This document shows, in pieces, positions 43,911 to 52,472 of a stretch of 64,000 nt of DNA. Within the stretch, counting starts at the first letter, position 1, and each line of letters starts with the position of its first letter. Both the position numbers and the translations under genes were made by a program. The DNA lies in contig SUWJ01000013.1 in assembly GCA_015061545.1 (NCBI GenBank), positions 1 to 64,000 on the forward strand, written 5' to 3'. The notes under the pieces are model-generated. The model saw only the letters and a list, made by a program, of their open reading frames with translations. It searched no databases and was not told the DNA's origin. This stretch comes from Lentisphaerota bacterium. Its GTDB lineage: Bacteria > Verrucomicrobiota > Lentisphaeria > Victivallales > Victivallaceae.

Positions 43911-43941
43911 ACTGCTGCCGGACATTCACTTCCGCAGCAGT
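43911..43941 (-). terminator. terminator of tandem pseudopilin 1
   Basis: ACTGCTGC pairs with GCAGCAGT over a 15-base loop, followed on the minus strand by TTTTTTTG. It lies 27 bases past the stop at 43968. Confidence 0.8.
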
Positions 43942-43967
43942 TTTAAATGCGTGTTGAAAAACGGTTT

Positions 43968-44690
43968 TTACTTCTGGATTTCGTCGAAGTATTTACCGAT
44001 GACCGTACCCAGACCTTCCGAATTACCGGCAAAAGGCTTGATGTTGATCGAGCTGGTAACATGACCGCCCAGCTTGAGAGCGTTGGCTTTGCCGGGATGG
44101 TTTTCTCTGCCGTAGGTATTCCGGTAATAGATCACGCTGTCGAACAAAATAGTGTTGTCAGGACGGTCGCGCCCAACGATAACACGGCTGGATTCCTGCC
44201 CGCCGTAAGCATCGCCGCCATGCGTGCTGCAGCCGGTGGAGTTGATGAAGAACACAATGTAACTGGCATCCCAAGCCCCCAATGCATAGGAATCGCTGGG
44301 GCATTTGAAATAGCGGTCGCGCAACTTGGGAAAGGTTGTTGCATCGCCGAATTCCTGAGAAGTCATATCGCTGGGGAAATATCCGCCCGTACAAAGCAAA
44401 TAGCCGATATCTTCCCGCCTGCCGACGCTCCAGCCCTGAATCAGAATACAATTAGTTCCGCAATGGATGCGGTATTCCGCCACATGGCTTTTGTTGTCCC
44501 CCGCATACATAATATTGGCAAGACCGATTTGTTTGAGGTTGCCTACGCAGTTGGCGCTGCGGGCGCGTTCACGCGCGGCGGACAAAGCCGGCAGCAGCAT
44601 AGCTGCCAGAATGGCAATAATTGCAATTACAACGAGAAGTTCAATAAGGGTGAAGCCGTGCTTCACCCCGCCATGGCGGGAGTTTTTCAT
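43968..44690 (-). CDS. pseudopilin with twin-palindrome insertion (tandem copy 1)
   Basis: A 240-aa pseudopilin with leader [12 protein letters not shown] encoded by palindromes at 44649-44680, then FTLIELLVV, the hydrophobic helix and [12 protein letters not shown]. Mature features: [64 protein letters not shown] and NALKLGGHV. It is closest to the 42265-42972 protein in its mature part but shares leader and promoter with the 43003-43743 gene, so the leader region and the body have different nearest relatives within the cluster. Confidence 0.92.
   Translation of the reverse strand: MKNSRHGGVKHGFTLIELLVVIAIIAILAAMLLPALSAARERARSANCVGNLKQIGLANIMYAGDNKSHVAEYRIHCGTNCILIQGWSVGRREDIGYLLCTGGYFPSDMTSQEFGDATTFPKLRDRYFKCPSDSYALGAWDASYIVFFINSTGCSTHGGDAYGGQESSRVIVGRDRPDNTILFDSVIYYRNTYGRENHPGKANALKLGGHVTSSINIKPFAGNSEGLGTVIGKYFDEIQK
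44649..44680. repeat. twin-palindrome insertion in a pseudopilin leader
   Basis: GGTGAAGC-CGT-GCTTCACC (44649-44667) followed by CCCGCCATGGCGGG (44667-44680). It has the same design and reading frame as at 43702-43734, with the stem pairing kept although the loop base differs. Confidence 0.85.
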
Positions 44691-44759
44691 AATTCTTTTT
44701 CCTTACATTTATATATTGTGTTGTTACAGATTTCCCGTTATTTTTCTGTACATATATAT

Positions 44760-44788
44760 AGTATACAGGAAAAAATCCCTTGTGTCAA
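44760..44788 (-). promoter_or_regulatory. sigma-70 promoter of tandem pseudopilin 1
   Basis: Minus strand: TTGACA (44783-44788), a 17-base spacer and TATACT (44760-44765), a near-duplicate of the promoter at 43813-43841. Confidence 0.8.
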
Positions 44789-44892
44789 GGGTAAAAATTC
44801 TTTTTTTCACGCCAAAAATGTTATTTTTTATATTTTTTTTGATTTTTTTGGAAAAAATATTTGCAATAGTGGAAAATGGGGCTATTTTAATA

Positions 44893-44907
44893 TTGTAATG
44901 ATTACAA
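44893..44907. promoter_or_regulatory. PerR box upstream of reverse rubrerythrin
   Basis: A perfect 15-base palindrome TTGTAATGATTACAA, matching the PerR consensus TTATAATnATTATAA except for one symmetric pair. A further half-site TTGTAAT follows at 44910. It lies 48 bases before the rubrerythrin start, and the gene after rubrerythrin encodes a Fur/PerR protein. Confidence 0.8.
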
Positions 44908-44954
44908 ACTTGTAATCAATATAAAACAGTAAAACAATTGAAAGGGCAAGAAAA

Positions 44955-45503
44955 ATGAAGTATGTATGTTCTATCTGCGGTTATGTTCACGAAGGCGACA
45001 GTGCACCCGAAGCCTGTCCCCAGTGCAAGGCTCCTGCTGCCAAATTCACCGTTCAGGCGGCAAATGACGGGGCGATCAAATTCGCTTGCGAACACTTTGT
45101 CGGCGGCCACGATGATATTGACGCGGAAGTCCGCGAAGGTCTTAAAGCCCACTTTATGGGCGAATGTACCGAAGTGGGTATGTATCTGGCAATGAGTCGT
45201 CAGGCTGAACGCGAAGGCTATCCGGAAATCGCCGAAGCCTACAAACGTTATGCGTTTGAAGAAGCCGAACACGCCGCCAAGTTTGCCGAACTCCTCGGCG
45301 AAGTGCTCACCAGCAGCACCGAAAAGAATCTGCGGATGCGTGTGGAAGCCGAAACCGGTGCCTGCGCTGGCAAGTTTGAAATCGCCAAGCGCGCCAAAGA
45401 ACTCGGTTACGACGCCATCCACGATACCGTGCACGAAATGAGCAAAGACGAAGCCCGTCACGGCGCCGGTTTTGCCGGCTTGCTGAAGCGCTACTTCGGC
45501 TGA
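44955..45503 (+). CDS. reverse rubrerythrin
   Basis: A non-haem diiron peroxidase of anaerobes that reduces hydrogen peroxide. The 182-aa protein has the rubredoxin-like FeCys4 domain at the N-terminus (Cys5, Cys8, Cys21, Cys24 in [20 protein letters not shown]), then the four-helix diiron domain with two E-x-x-H motifs ([19 protein letters not shown]). This order is opposite to classical rubrerythrin and defines the reverse type known from Clostridium. RBS AAAGGGCAAG. A PerR box precedes it and perR follows, so peroxide-responsive derepression is the likely control. Confidence 0.93.
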   Translation: MKYVCSICGYVHEGDSAPEACPQCKAPAAKFTVQAANDGAIKFACEHFVGGHDDIDAEVREGLKAHFMGECTEVGMYLAMSRQAEREGYPEIAEAYKRYAFEEAEHAAKFAELLGEVLTSSTEKNLRMRVEAETGACAGKFEIAKRAKELGYDAIHDTVHEMSKDEARHGAGFAGLLKRYFG

Positions 45504-45515
45504 TAAGTTCCCGGC

Positions 45516-45559
45516 GGAAAACCGTATGCTGCCGAGTTTGAAAGCACATACGGTTTTCC
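45516..45559 (+). terminator. intercistronic hairpin between rubrerythrin and perR
   Basis: GGAAAACCGTATG pairs perfectly with CATACGGTTTTCC (13 bp). It is followed by CCGCGCGG rather than a T-run, so it may stabilise or attenuate the transcript more than end it, letting a reduced share of transcripts reach perR. Confidence 0.5.
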
Positions 45560-45603
45560 CCGCGCGGAATCCGGAAGGCAATTCTTGAATTTGAGGTTTG
45601 GCT

Positions 45604-46032
45604 ATGTTAAACAGTGCAGCTTACTTGCGCGAAATGGGTATATCGCCCTCACCCCAAAGGTTGGCGATATATAACTTTCTGATAAAGAATGCTGTTCACC
45701 CTACCGTTGATACCATATATCAGGCGGTGCTGGCTGAATTGCCGACTATTTCGCGTACAACCGTTTACAATACAGTAAAAAGACTTAAATCCGCAGGGGT
45801 GATCCAGGAAGTGATCATCGAGGACGGCGAACTGCGCTACGATGCGGATGTTTCAAGTCACGGTCACTTCAAGTGTCTGGAGTGCGGCGAGGTTTACGAC
45901 CTCTTTCCCCCGCAAAATACTCCGCTGGTAGAAAAAATCCACGGGTTACCCGATAATTTTACCATCGACTCCATCCACCTTTGCTGCCGCGGCAAATGCG
46001 CCGGATGCAGCAGCAAAAAAGCTGTAAAGTAA
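45604..46032 (+). CDS. perR: Fur-family peroxide regulator (PerR-like)
   Basis: A 142-aa metal-dependent repressor. The winged helix (about 1-80) includes LREMGISPSPQRLAIYNFL and TISRTTVYNTVKRLKSAGVI. The dimerisation domain has the metal motif SSHGHFKCLECGEVYDL and a second CxxC in CCRGKCAGC, giving the structural zinc site. Coupling to reverse rubrerythrin and the PerR box supports PerR rather than Fur; the Asp/Glu position that decides iron-peroxide sensing cannot be assigned by eye. ATG 45604 follows GAGG by 7 bases; TTG 45598 is less likely. Confidence 0.88.
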   Translation: MLNSAAYLREMGISPSPQRLAIYNFLIKNAVHPTVDTIYQAVLAELPTISRTTVYNTVKRLKSAGVIQEVIIEDGELRYDADVSSHGHFKCLECGEVYDLFPPQNTPLVEKIHGLPDNFTIDSIHLCCRGKCAGCSSKKAVK

Positions 46033-46072
46033 AGCTATCTCCCCAATAAGGGTCGGTATTTGAGAAAAAAAA

Positions 46073-46116
46073 CAGGGGCTCTGCAACCTTTTGTACAGGT
46101 TTTGCAGCAGCCCCTG
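46073..46116. terminator. bidirectional terminator, CTGCTGCAAAAC family
   Basis: CAGGGGCT and the inner TGCAACC arm pair with GGTTTTGCAG and AGCCCCTG, followed by T9 on the plus strand and preceded by A8. It serves the convergent perR and M55 peptidase genes. Confidence 0.8.
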
Positions 46117-46145
46117 CATTTTTTTTTACAGAGTAATGCTTCAGC

Positions 46146-47021
46146 TTACTCTTTGAATGCTTCCCGCGCCAGCGTGTGCGGATGCTTCCATTCCGGAGTG
46201 ATATTGAAGCGTTTAGTATGCACGCCGGGTGCCCAGCCGTTGCGCTGCGCCCAAAGCTCGATAAAATCATCGCTGCGGTAGCGCATCGTCACTTCATCCA
46301 ACTGCTCGATCCCCAGGCGGATCGCTCCCCAGGTGTTGTTGGGGCACATAAATCGCACCGTCAGCTCCAGATGTTCGGGCATTTCCAGCACTTTGCTCTT
46401 ATCAAGGTTGCGCAAAGCCCGTTCGGCGGCATCGCGCAAATTCTGATAAACTTCCTGCACCGGATAGTTGACCGTGGTATAACGGTTGACCGATGCCTTG
46501 GTGGGAACCACTTCCAGATCGTCCCCCAGCAGCGCACGGGCCTCATGGCACGCCACATCGTCGCCCGACACCAGAATCGTCGGCACGTTGAAGTAGGCTG
46601 CCTGATAAGAACCCATTCCGATCTCGCCGATCGGTTCGCCGTTTAACATCATCTGCGCAACGTTGTGGCTGTTGAAGGTGTGGCACATATAGCCGCCTGC
46701 CGACTGCATACTGTGAGCGCCCAGCTGGATCAAAGCGTCGTAAGTGCAGTCCAGCGCCACCATCGGCGCCCAATCGCCAATCTGAAAAAGCTGAGCTTTG
46801 GGGTGAAGTTTGAATATATCTATACTGTTGCTGCCGCCGTGACCATCCAGCACCACGATTTCGTCGCAGCCGGCAGCGACCAGACCTTCGCAGACTGCGT
46901 TGACTTCGTTGACCAGCGCCTGACAGGCGGTGGGGACATTGAGCATGGTGTTGCCGATACCGTCGGACCGGCCGTTGACCCCGGCAGGACCTTCCAAATC
47001 TGTGAGAATGAGAACTTTCAT
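46146..47021 (-). CDS. M55 family D-aminopeptidase (DppA-like)
   Basis: A 291-aa zinc aminopeptidase of the DppA type, which releases D-Ala from D-amino-acid peptides derived from cell walls. Metal ligands lie in TDLEGPAGV (residues 7-11), DGHGGSN and GAHSMQSAGGYMCHTFNSHN; SGDDVACHEA and the conserved ETPYTRVK-like region (KASVNRYTTVNY) are also present. The family forms a decameric ring. No dipeptide permease lies beside it. It is monocistronic, with its start facing the next gene's promoter. Confidence 0.87.
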   Translation of the reverse strand: MKVLILTDLEGPAGVNGRSDGIGNTMLNVPTACQALVNEVNAVCEGLVAAGCDEIVVLDGHGGSNSIDIFKLHPKAQLFQIGDWAPMVALDCTYDALIQLGAHSMQSAGGYMCHTFNSHNVAQMMLNGEPIGEIGMGSYQAAYFNVPTILVSGDDVACHEARALLGDDLEVVPTKASVNRYTTVNYPVQEVYQNLRDAAERALRNLDKSKVLEMPEHLELTVRFMCPNNTWGAIRLGIEQLDEVTMRYRSDDFIELWAQRNGWAPGVHTKRFNITPEWKHPHTLAREAFKE

Positions 47022-47117
47022 AATATTTTCCTTGTTTACGCCCGTTTATGAGCTTGGATTACTTTAGCTGTGCTTGAGAAAAATGCAACCGTTTTTGCAG
47101 AAAAGATGGCAAAAAAC

Positions 47118-47145
47118 TTGCAATATGCCATCAAGCTGATATAAT
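47118..47145 (+). promoter_or_regulatory. sigma-70 promoter
   Basis: TTGCAA (47118-47123), a 16-base spacer and a perfect TATAAT (47140-47145), 21 bases before the start of the TIM-barrel gene. Confidence 0.75.
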
Positions 47146-47166
47146 AATCGCAACAGGGAGAGTTTT

Positions 47167-47940
47167 ATGCAAATCGGTCTTAAAGTATGGGCGTGCAATC
47201 CTATTGCGCATCTGCACGCGGCAGTTGAGCTTGCCGGAAAAGGTTTATGCGATTACGTTGAAATTTATGTGATCCCCGGAATGTTGGAAAAGATCCCGCT
47301 GTGGGCGGAGTTTCCCGGCAGAAAGGTGATTCACGCGCCCCATCTGGCGCATAATTTCAATCCGGCGGATGCTGCGCTGCGCCGGAGCAATCGGGCTGTC
47401 TTTGCCCAAGTCAGAGAGTTTGCCGATGCGCTGGCAAGTAATATAATCATCTGCCACGGCGGCACGGGCGGCAGCGCGGAAGAATCGCTCCGCCAGCTGA
47501 AAAGTTTTGACGATCCGCGCATCGTGCTGGAAAACAAACCCTTCTGGCAGCATCCCGATCTTATGCCACGGGGCGACCGCCATTGCCGCGGCGCGGTGTT
47601 TGAGGAGTTTTCTGCGATGACAAAAGCGCTGCAAGTGCGCAGTTGTCACGACCTTGCCCATACGGTTTGCATGGCAAATTCTCTGCAACTCGATCCGTGG
47701 CAGGAAATAGCGCGCTTTGAAACGCTCCGCCCTGCGATCTATCACCTCTCCGACCTGATCAGCGCCGATGACGAACTGGATATGCACGCCGCGCTGGGCA
47801 GCGGCGAACTCAACTGGCAGAAAGCGCTGCAAATGATCCCCCAAGACGCCATGCTTACGTTGGAAACACCCAAAGCATCGCAGGAAAATCTGGATGATTT
47901 TGCTTCCGAAGTAAAGCTGCTCCGTTCGGCGGGATTCTGA
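47167..47940 (+). CDS. TIM-barrel protein, sugar phosphate isomerase/epimerase-like
   Basis: A 257-aa protein with the xylose-isomerase-like/AP endonuclease 2 fold: IGLKVWACN at strand 1, YVEIYVIPG, KVIHAPHLAHNFN, NIIICHGGTGG, RIVLENKPFWQ, SCHDLAHTVCMANSLQLD, IYHLSDLISADDELDMHAALGSGEL (split: IYHLSDLISADDELDMHAAL, GSGEL) and AMLTLETPKA. The His and Glu residues at strand ends fit a metal site. AGGGAG lies 7 bases before the ATG. Substrate unknown; possibly an endonuclease IV-like or sugar isomerase role. Confidence 0.8.
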   Translation: MQIGLKVWACNPIAHLHAAVELAGKGLCDYVEIYVIPGMLEKIPLWAEFPGRKVIHAPHLAHNFNPADAALRRSNRAVFAQVREFADALASNIIICHGGTGGSAEESLRQLKSFDDPRIVLENKPFWQHPDLMPRGDRHCRGAVFEEFSAMTKALQVRSCHDLAHTVCMANSLQLDPWQEIARFETLRPAIYHLSDLISADDELDMHAALGSGELNWQKALQMIPQDAMLTLETPKASQENLDDFASEVKLLRSAGF

Positions 47941-48077
47941 GTACATACGGAAGACTCGATAGCATTTGTAAAACATTGTTGTTTCACAAAAAAAGACTTG
48001 CATTTTTACAGTTTAAATGTTATTTTTAAATGATTCACAGTTTAATTTATTCATCGGAAAAAGAAAGGTTTTACTCC

Positions 48078-49511
48078 ATGAAACACGCTTTCAAATACTG
48101 CCTGACGGCAGCGGCAGCAGTTGCATTGATGTTTATTGCCCTGTCCGCACGGGGGGCGGAAAAAACTTTTGACACCCATCAGAACGAAATCAAACCGGTA
48201 AAGTACGTCTTCCTTTTTATCGGCGACGGTATGTCCGTTCCCCAGCGCAGTATGGCGGAAGATTTCAGCACCAGAATCGGGCGGGGCAAACTGTCGATCA
48301 ACACCATGCCCCATCAGGCGATCACCACCACCCGTTCAGCCAATGCGCTGGTTACGGACTCTGCCGCCAGCGGTACCGCCATTGCCTGCGGCGAAAAGAC
48401 GCTCAACGGAACTCTGGGGATGGATGCTGAACACAAGCGCAATCTGGAATCCATTGCTGCTGTAGCCAAAAAAGCGGGCCGCAAAGTCGGGATCATTACC
48501 ACCGTTACGCTCAACCACGCCACCCCGGGGGCGTTTTATGCGCACAACCCCAGCCGCGGAAACTACTACCAGATCGCGCTGGATATGATCAACTCTGACT
48601 TTGACTATTTCGGCGGCGGCGGTCTGAACGATTACGATAAAAAAGATGATAAAAAATATTGCGGCAACATTTACGACCTTGCCCGCGCCAAAGGCTACAC
48701 CGTTGCGCTGGGTCCCGATGCTGCCAAAGCGCTGCCCGCAGGCACCAGAAAAGCGATTTCCACGGGGGCAAGACATACGCTGCCCTACACCATCGACCGT
48801 ACAGAAAAAGATCTGCCGCTGGCATTCTTTGTCCAGCAGGCGATTGATGTGCTGGATAATGAAAAAGGTTTCTTCATCATGGCGGAAGGCGGCATGATCG
48901 ACTACGGCGGGCACGCCAACGACGCGGCGGCAACGCTGCTGGAAATGCTGGATTTTGATGACGCGGTAAAAGTTGCACTCAAGTTTGCTGAAAAACACCC
49001 GCAGGAAACTCTGATCGCAGTAACCGGCGACCACGAAACCGGTGGTCTGACGCTGGGTTTTGCCGGTACGGGTTATAAATCGCGCATCGAAGACCTGCTG
49101 CTGCAGAAATGTTCGCGCGGCGTGCTGAACGACAAGTTCAAAGCACTGGGCAAAGCCAAAGAAACCGTGACTTTTGAAGATGCCCAAGCGGTTATTACCG
49201 AAAATTTCAGCATGATTTTCCCCAATGACACCAAACGTTCCGATAAAGACATTGTCCTGACTGACGCCGAAGCAAAGCGCCTGAAAGCCGCCTTCGACCG
49301 CCAGTTCCCCGAAGGCAAATTCAAATCCAACAACGCTCTTACGGGGGAAGTTGTCAGCACCTTCAACAAACGCTGCAGCTTATCCTGGGCGCATGGCTCC
49401 CACTCGGCATTGCCTGTGCTGACTACTGCCACAGGGGTGAACTCCTGGATCTTCACCGGATTCATTGATAATACCGATGTGGCAAAACGCCTGAAGCTGG
49501 TCGTCAGGTAA
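48078..49511 (+). CDS. alkaline phosphatase, secreted
   Basis: A 477-aa metal-dependent phosphomonoesterase. A signal peptide (AAAAVALMFIALSARGA) is followed by the first metal motif FLFIGDGMSVPQ, the nucleophile region VTDSAASGTAIACGEKT (Ser after TDSA), MAEGGMIDYGGHANDA, VTGDHETGGLTLG and the C-terminal HGSHSALPV with the last metal ligand. ATG 48078 (after AAGAAAGG) starts the signal peptide; the longer frame is not credible. The direct repeats ACAGTTTAA at 48008 and 48037 could be regulator sites. The stop overlaps the next start (TAATG). Confidence 0.93.
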   Translation: MKHAFKYCLTAAAAVALMFIALSARGAEKTFDTHQNEIKPVKYVFLFIGDGMSVPQRSMAEDFSTRIGRGKLSINTMPHQAITTTRSANALVTDSAASGTAIACGEKTLNGTLGMDAEHKRNLESIAAVAKKAGRKVGIITTVTLNHATPGAFYAHNPSRGNYYQIALDMINSDFDYFGGGGLNDYDKKDDKKYCGNIYDLARAKGYTVALGPDAAKALPAGTRKAISTGARHTLPYTIDRTEKDLPLAFFVQQAIDVLDNEKGFFIMAEGGMIDYGGHANDAAATLLEMLDFDDAVKVALKFAEKHPQETLIAVTGDHETGGLTLGFAGTGYKSRIEDLLLQKCSRGVLNDKFKALGKAKETVTFEDAQAVITENFSMIFPNDTKRSDKDIVLTDAEAKRLKAAFDRQFPEGKFKSNNALTGEVVSTFNKRCSLSWAHGSHSALPVLTTATGVNSWIFTGFIDNTDVAKRLKLVVR

Positions 49512-50668
49512 TGTCAACAATTACCGATAGTCTGAATAAACTGCGTAAATATCTGCCTGCGCGGCGGGATGCGGTCATGGTTACGGTCCTGATCGTCCTC
49601 TCGCTGCTGCTGTGGCAGGTTGATTTATTTTCGCCGACGATGCAGACTTTCGGCGCCAAGCTGCCCGCCAGAGTGCTGGCGGTGGATAACAGCAATGTAT
49701 CCACGCTGGGGTTGGCATATCGGGGAACTCAGCACCTTGAAGTGGAGATCATCGGCGGCAAACGTGCCGGGGAGCGCTTCAAAGCCAATAACGAATTGAT
49801 TTCGCAAATGGAGCTGGATAAACTCTTTGAAGTCGGCGATACCGCGCTGGTAGGCGTGTTGGATACCGCTCAGGCAGGAGTTGATTCCGTCAACGCTCAA
49901 GATCATTACCGGGTCAACCAGACGGTGCTGCTGTTCAGTTTGTTTGCCTTGCTTTTGATTTGTTTTGCCGGTTACACCGGATTCAATGCGCTGCTGTCGT
50001 TTGTTTTCAGCTGCCTGGTGATCTGGAAATTGGTTATTCCGCTCTGTCTGCAGGGAGTCAATGCACTGCTGGTGACATTTCTGGCAGTATTGGTGCTGTC
50101 GGCAGTTATCATTCTGCTGGTGGCGGGATTGACTAAAAAAGGGTTCACTGCCCTTATCGGAGCGTTGCTGGGAGTATTTGCCAGCTGCCTTACCGGATGG
50201 ATCTTTACGGGTTTATTCAAGATCAACGGGGCGGTAATGCCTTACTCGCAAGCGCTGCTGCACAGCGGGTACGAATATTTGAATCTTTCCGAAATCTACA
50301 TCGGGGCGATCTTTCTTTCCAGTTCAGGCGCGGTAATGGATCTGGCAATGGATGTTGCCAGCGGCATCGAAGAAGTTTCGCTGCGCCGCAGCGGATTAAG
50401 CAACTACGAACTGCTCCGCTCGGGTTTGCGCATCGGCCGCAGCGTGGTCGGCACTATGACAACGACGCTGCTGCTGGCATATTCGGGCGGCTATCTGACC
50501 TTGATGATGATGTTTGCCGTTCAAGGCACCGGCCCCATCGACTTTATCAACAACCCGTACGTTGCCAGCGAAGCGGTCAAAACGCTGGTCGGCAGTTTCG
50601 GGCTGGTGCTGGTGGCGCCCTTTACGGCGGCGGTCGGAGCGTGGATCTTTGCCCCGAAAAAAAATTGA
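49511..50668 (+). CDS. YibE/F-family membrane protein
   Basis: A 385-aa protein with an N-terminal transmembrane helix, an extracytoplasmic domain (about 45-130) and about seven further helices. The conserved YibE/F core is visible: LEVEIIGGKRAGERF, FSLFALLLICFAGYTGF, LGVFASCLTGWIF, LSEIYIGAIFLSSSGAVMDL, AMDVASGIEEV, GRSVVGTMTTTLLLAYSGGY. The family is uncharacterised, possibly transport. It overlaps the phosphatase stop in TAATG, so the two are translationally coupled. Confidence 0.85.
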   Translation: MSTITDSLNKLRKYLPARRDAVMVTVLIVLSLLLWQVDLFSPTMQTFGAKLPARVLAVDNSNVSTLGLAYRGTQHLEVEIIGGKRAGERFKANNELISQMELDKLFEVGDTALVGVLDTAQAGVDSVNAQDHYRVNQTVLLFSLFALLLICFAGYTGFNALLSFVFSCLVIWKLVIPLCLQGVNALLVTFLAVLVLSAVIILLVAGLTKKGFTALIGALLGVFASCLTGWIFTGLFKINGAVMPYSQALLHSGYEYLNLSEIYIGAIFLSSSGAVMDLAMDVASGIEEVSLRRSGLSNYELLRSGLRIGRSVVGTMTTTLLLAYSGGYLTLMMMFAVQGTGPIDFINNPYVASEAVKTLVGSFGLVLVAPFTAAVGAWIFAPKKN

Positions 50669-50799
50669 TCTGCCCTGGCAGTTTCAAGAGTATTTCCGCA
50701 ACGAAAAACTTTACGGGCAAATCCTCCGTATATTAACTGCCGATCCCCATTCCGGCAGGCGGGTTTACTGTCTGCAAGGAAAAGGAATGGAAAAAACCG

Positions 50800-50827
50800 C
50801 GTTTTTATCCGACAAAAAACGTTTTTT
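50800..50827 (+). terminator. terminator of the phosphatase-yibE/F operon
   Basis: CGTTTTT pairs with AAAAACG over an 8-base loop, followed by TTTTTTC, 130 bases beyond the yibE/F stop. Confidence 0.55.
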
Positions 50828-50898
50828 CAGTTGCGAAAAAAATAATATTGATGTAAATTGACAAAGTATGTTTTTTATTGGAAAGACCGAGGTTTTTT

Positions 50899-52293
50899 AT
50901 GTTAGCACAAATTCAAACTTCCGATGCTTTGCTTACCACCGAAGCATTTTTGATCGTATTCATCTGTTTCTGGGCAATTATCGCGCTGGTGCCGCTGCTT
51001 TTCCGCCGCTTCAAGATCCCCGCAGTGATCGTGCTGCTGGTAACGGGTATGATTATCGGGCCCAACGGACTGGGGCTTTTGAATATTCTGGCAAAAAATT
51101 TGAGTTTTCTGGGCATTGAGCCGGAAGTGGTGCGCAGCCACTCGCTGACCATGGTCAATTCGCTGGGGTCGCTGGGCTTGGTCTTTCTGATGACGCTGGC
51201 GGGGCTGGAAGCGGACTTCAAACTGATAAATTCGGTGCGTAAGCCGACTATATATCTGAGTGTTCTTACATTTCTGATGCCTGCAATTGCGGGATTTCTG
51301 GTCTACTACTACTTTGTCCCCGATGATCTGCCGGGCTTGCTGCTGTATGCCAGTTTGTTTGCCTCCCACTCGGTGGGGATCGTTTTTCCGGTGATCCGCG
51401 AGCTGAAGCTGGCGCAGACCCGCTTCGGCGCATCGGTGCTGATTTCCACTGTTATAACCGATATCGGCAGTATTATTCTGCTGGCGGTCAGCGTCCAGCT
51501 CAAGCGTATGGAAAGCATGAGCGACACCGCAACAGTCAGGAGTCTTTCGCTGTTTGACTATATAAACCCGGCAGTTTTCGGCAACTGGTTTGTGCCGGTG
51601 TTTTTGCTGATTGCAGTGATCTATATGGCGCTTTCCTGCTATTGTGTCAATCGGATCGGCAAAAAATCCATCGGCTTTATCGGCAACGATGAAGACGCGC
51701 TGGTGACATTTTTCCTCTTTATTATTATGCTGACGGTGCTGGCAGGGGAATTTCTGGGCATCAACCTGGTGGTGGGTGCGTTTATTGCCGGTCTGGGCTT
51801 GTCGCGGGTGGTGCAATCCATGGGTAAAGCGGCGATCTTCAACAAGCTGGAAGGTATCGGCTACAGCTTGCTGGTGCCCTTCCTCTTTATTTCGATCGGG
51901 ATGAAGACGGATTTCAAGCTGCTCTTTACCTCCTCCGGCAATTTGTCGATCATTCTGCTGACGGTCATCGGGCTGGTGACAAGCAAAGTTTTTTCGGGAT
52001 TTATTGCTATGAAACTTGCCGGTTTCAGCGCGGGCAAAGGTTTGTGCGCCGGGTTGATGACGGTGCCGCAGCTCTCGGCAACGCTGGCGGCGGCGGCGAT
52101 CGGGAAAGATATGGGGATGCTTTCGGACAATTTTTTCAACGCTATTATTGTCCTTTCCATTGTCACCACGCTGCCGATTCCCAATCTGGTGCGGTTTATT
52201 ATCGAAAAGTTCAAGCTGGATTTCTCCGACACGGGTTCCGATATAACGCCGTATGTGGTGCCTGAACACTCCGATCAGGACGAACTTATCTGA
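50899..52293 (+). CDS. cation:proton antiporter (CPA2/Kef type)
   Basis: A 464-aa membrane protein with about 12-13 helices of the Na+/H+ exchanger fold: LLFRRFKIPAVIVLLVTGMI, GLVFLMTLAGLEADFKLI, LYASLFASHSVGIVFPVIRE, VSVQLKRM and LVVGAFIAGLGLSRVV, ending with NLSIILLTVIGLVTSKVFSG and MTVPQLSATLAAAAIG. The catalytic Asp pair of NhaA is not obvious. It lacks the TrkA-N domain of Kef proteins. GAGG lies 7 bases before ATG 50899; a TTG seven codons earlier is an alternative. A terminator follows at 52305. Confidence 0.87.
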   Translation: MLAQIQTSDALLTTEAFLIVFICFWAIIALVPLLFRRFKIPAVIVLLVTGMIIGPNGLGLLNILAKNLSFLGIEPEVVRSHSLTMVNSLGSLGLVFLMTLAGLEADFKLINSVRKPTIYLSVLTFLMPAIAGFLVYYYFVPDDLPGLLLYASLFASHSVGIVFPVIRELKLAQTRFGASVLISTVITDIGSIILLAVSVQLKRMESMSDTATVRSLSLFDYINPAVFGNWFVPVFLLIAVIYMALSCYCVNRIGKKSIGFIGNDEDALVTFFLFIIMLTVLAGEFLGINLVVGAFIAGLGLSRVVQSMGKAAIFNKLEGIGYSLLVPFLFISIGMKTDFKLLFTSSGNLSIILLTVIGLVTSKVFSGFIAMKLAGFSAGKGLCAGLMTVPQLSATLAAAAIGKDMGMLSDNFFNAIIVLSIVTTLPIPNLVRFIIEKFKLDFSDTGSDITPYVVPEHSDQDELI

Positions 52294-52304
52294 GCAACTC
52301 CTCC

Positions 52305-52340
52305 GCGGCGGCAGAACGATTTGCCGCCGCTTTTCTTTTG
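52305..52340 (+). terminator. rho-independent terminator of the antiporter gene
   Basis: GCGGCGGCA pairs perfectly with TGCCGCCGC over an 8-base loop, followed by TTTTCTTTT. Confidence 0.9.
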
Positions 52341-52472
52341 TCTGAACCCGTTAGCGGGAACCGGACCGAAAAATATTGAAAAAAGTTGTTTTGCACCATT
52401 GCAAAAAATCAAAACCATATTACTTTAACCCATCGTCAGAAAAGTTCAAGATTTTTATTCAGCGGAGTTATA

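Noticed and set aside
48008-48045. Pho box upstream of alkaline phosphatase
   Set aside because: Two ACAGTTTAA copies 29 bases apart do not match the known Pho box spacing or sequence; mentioned only as possible regulator sites.
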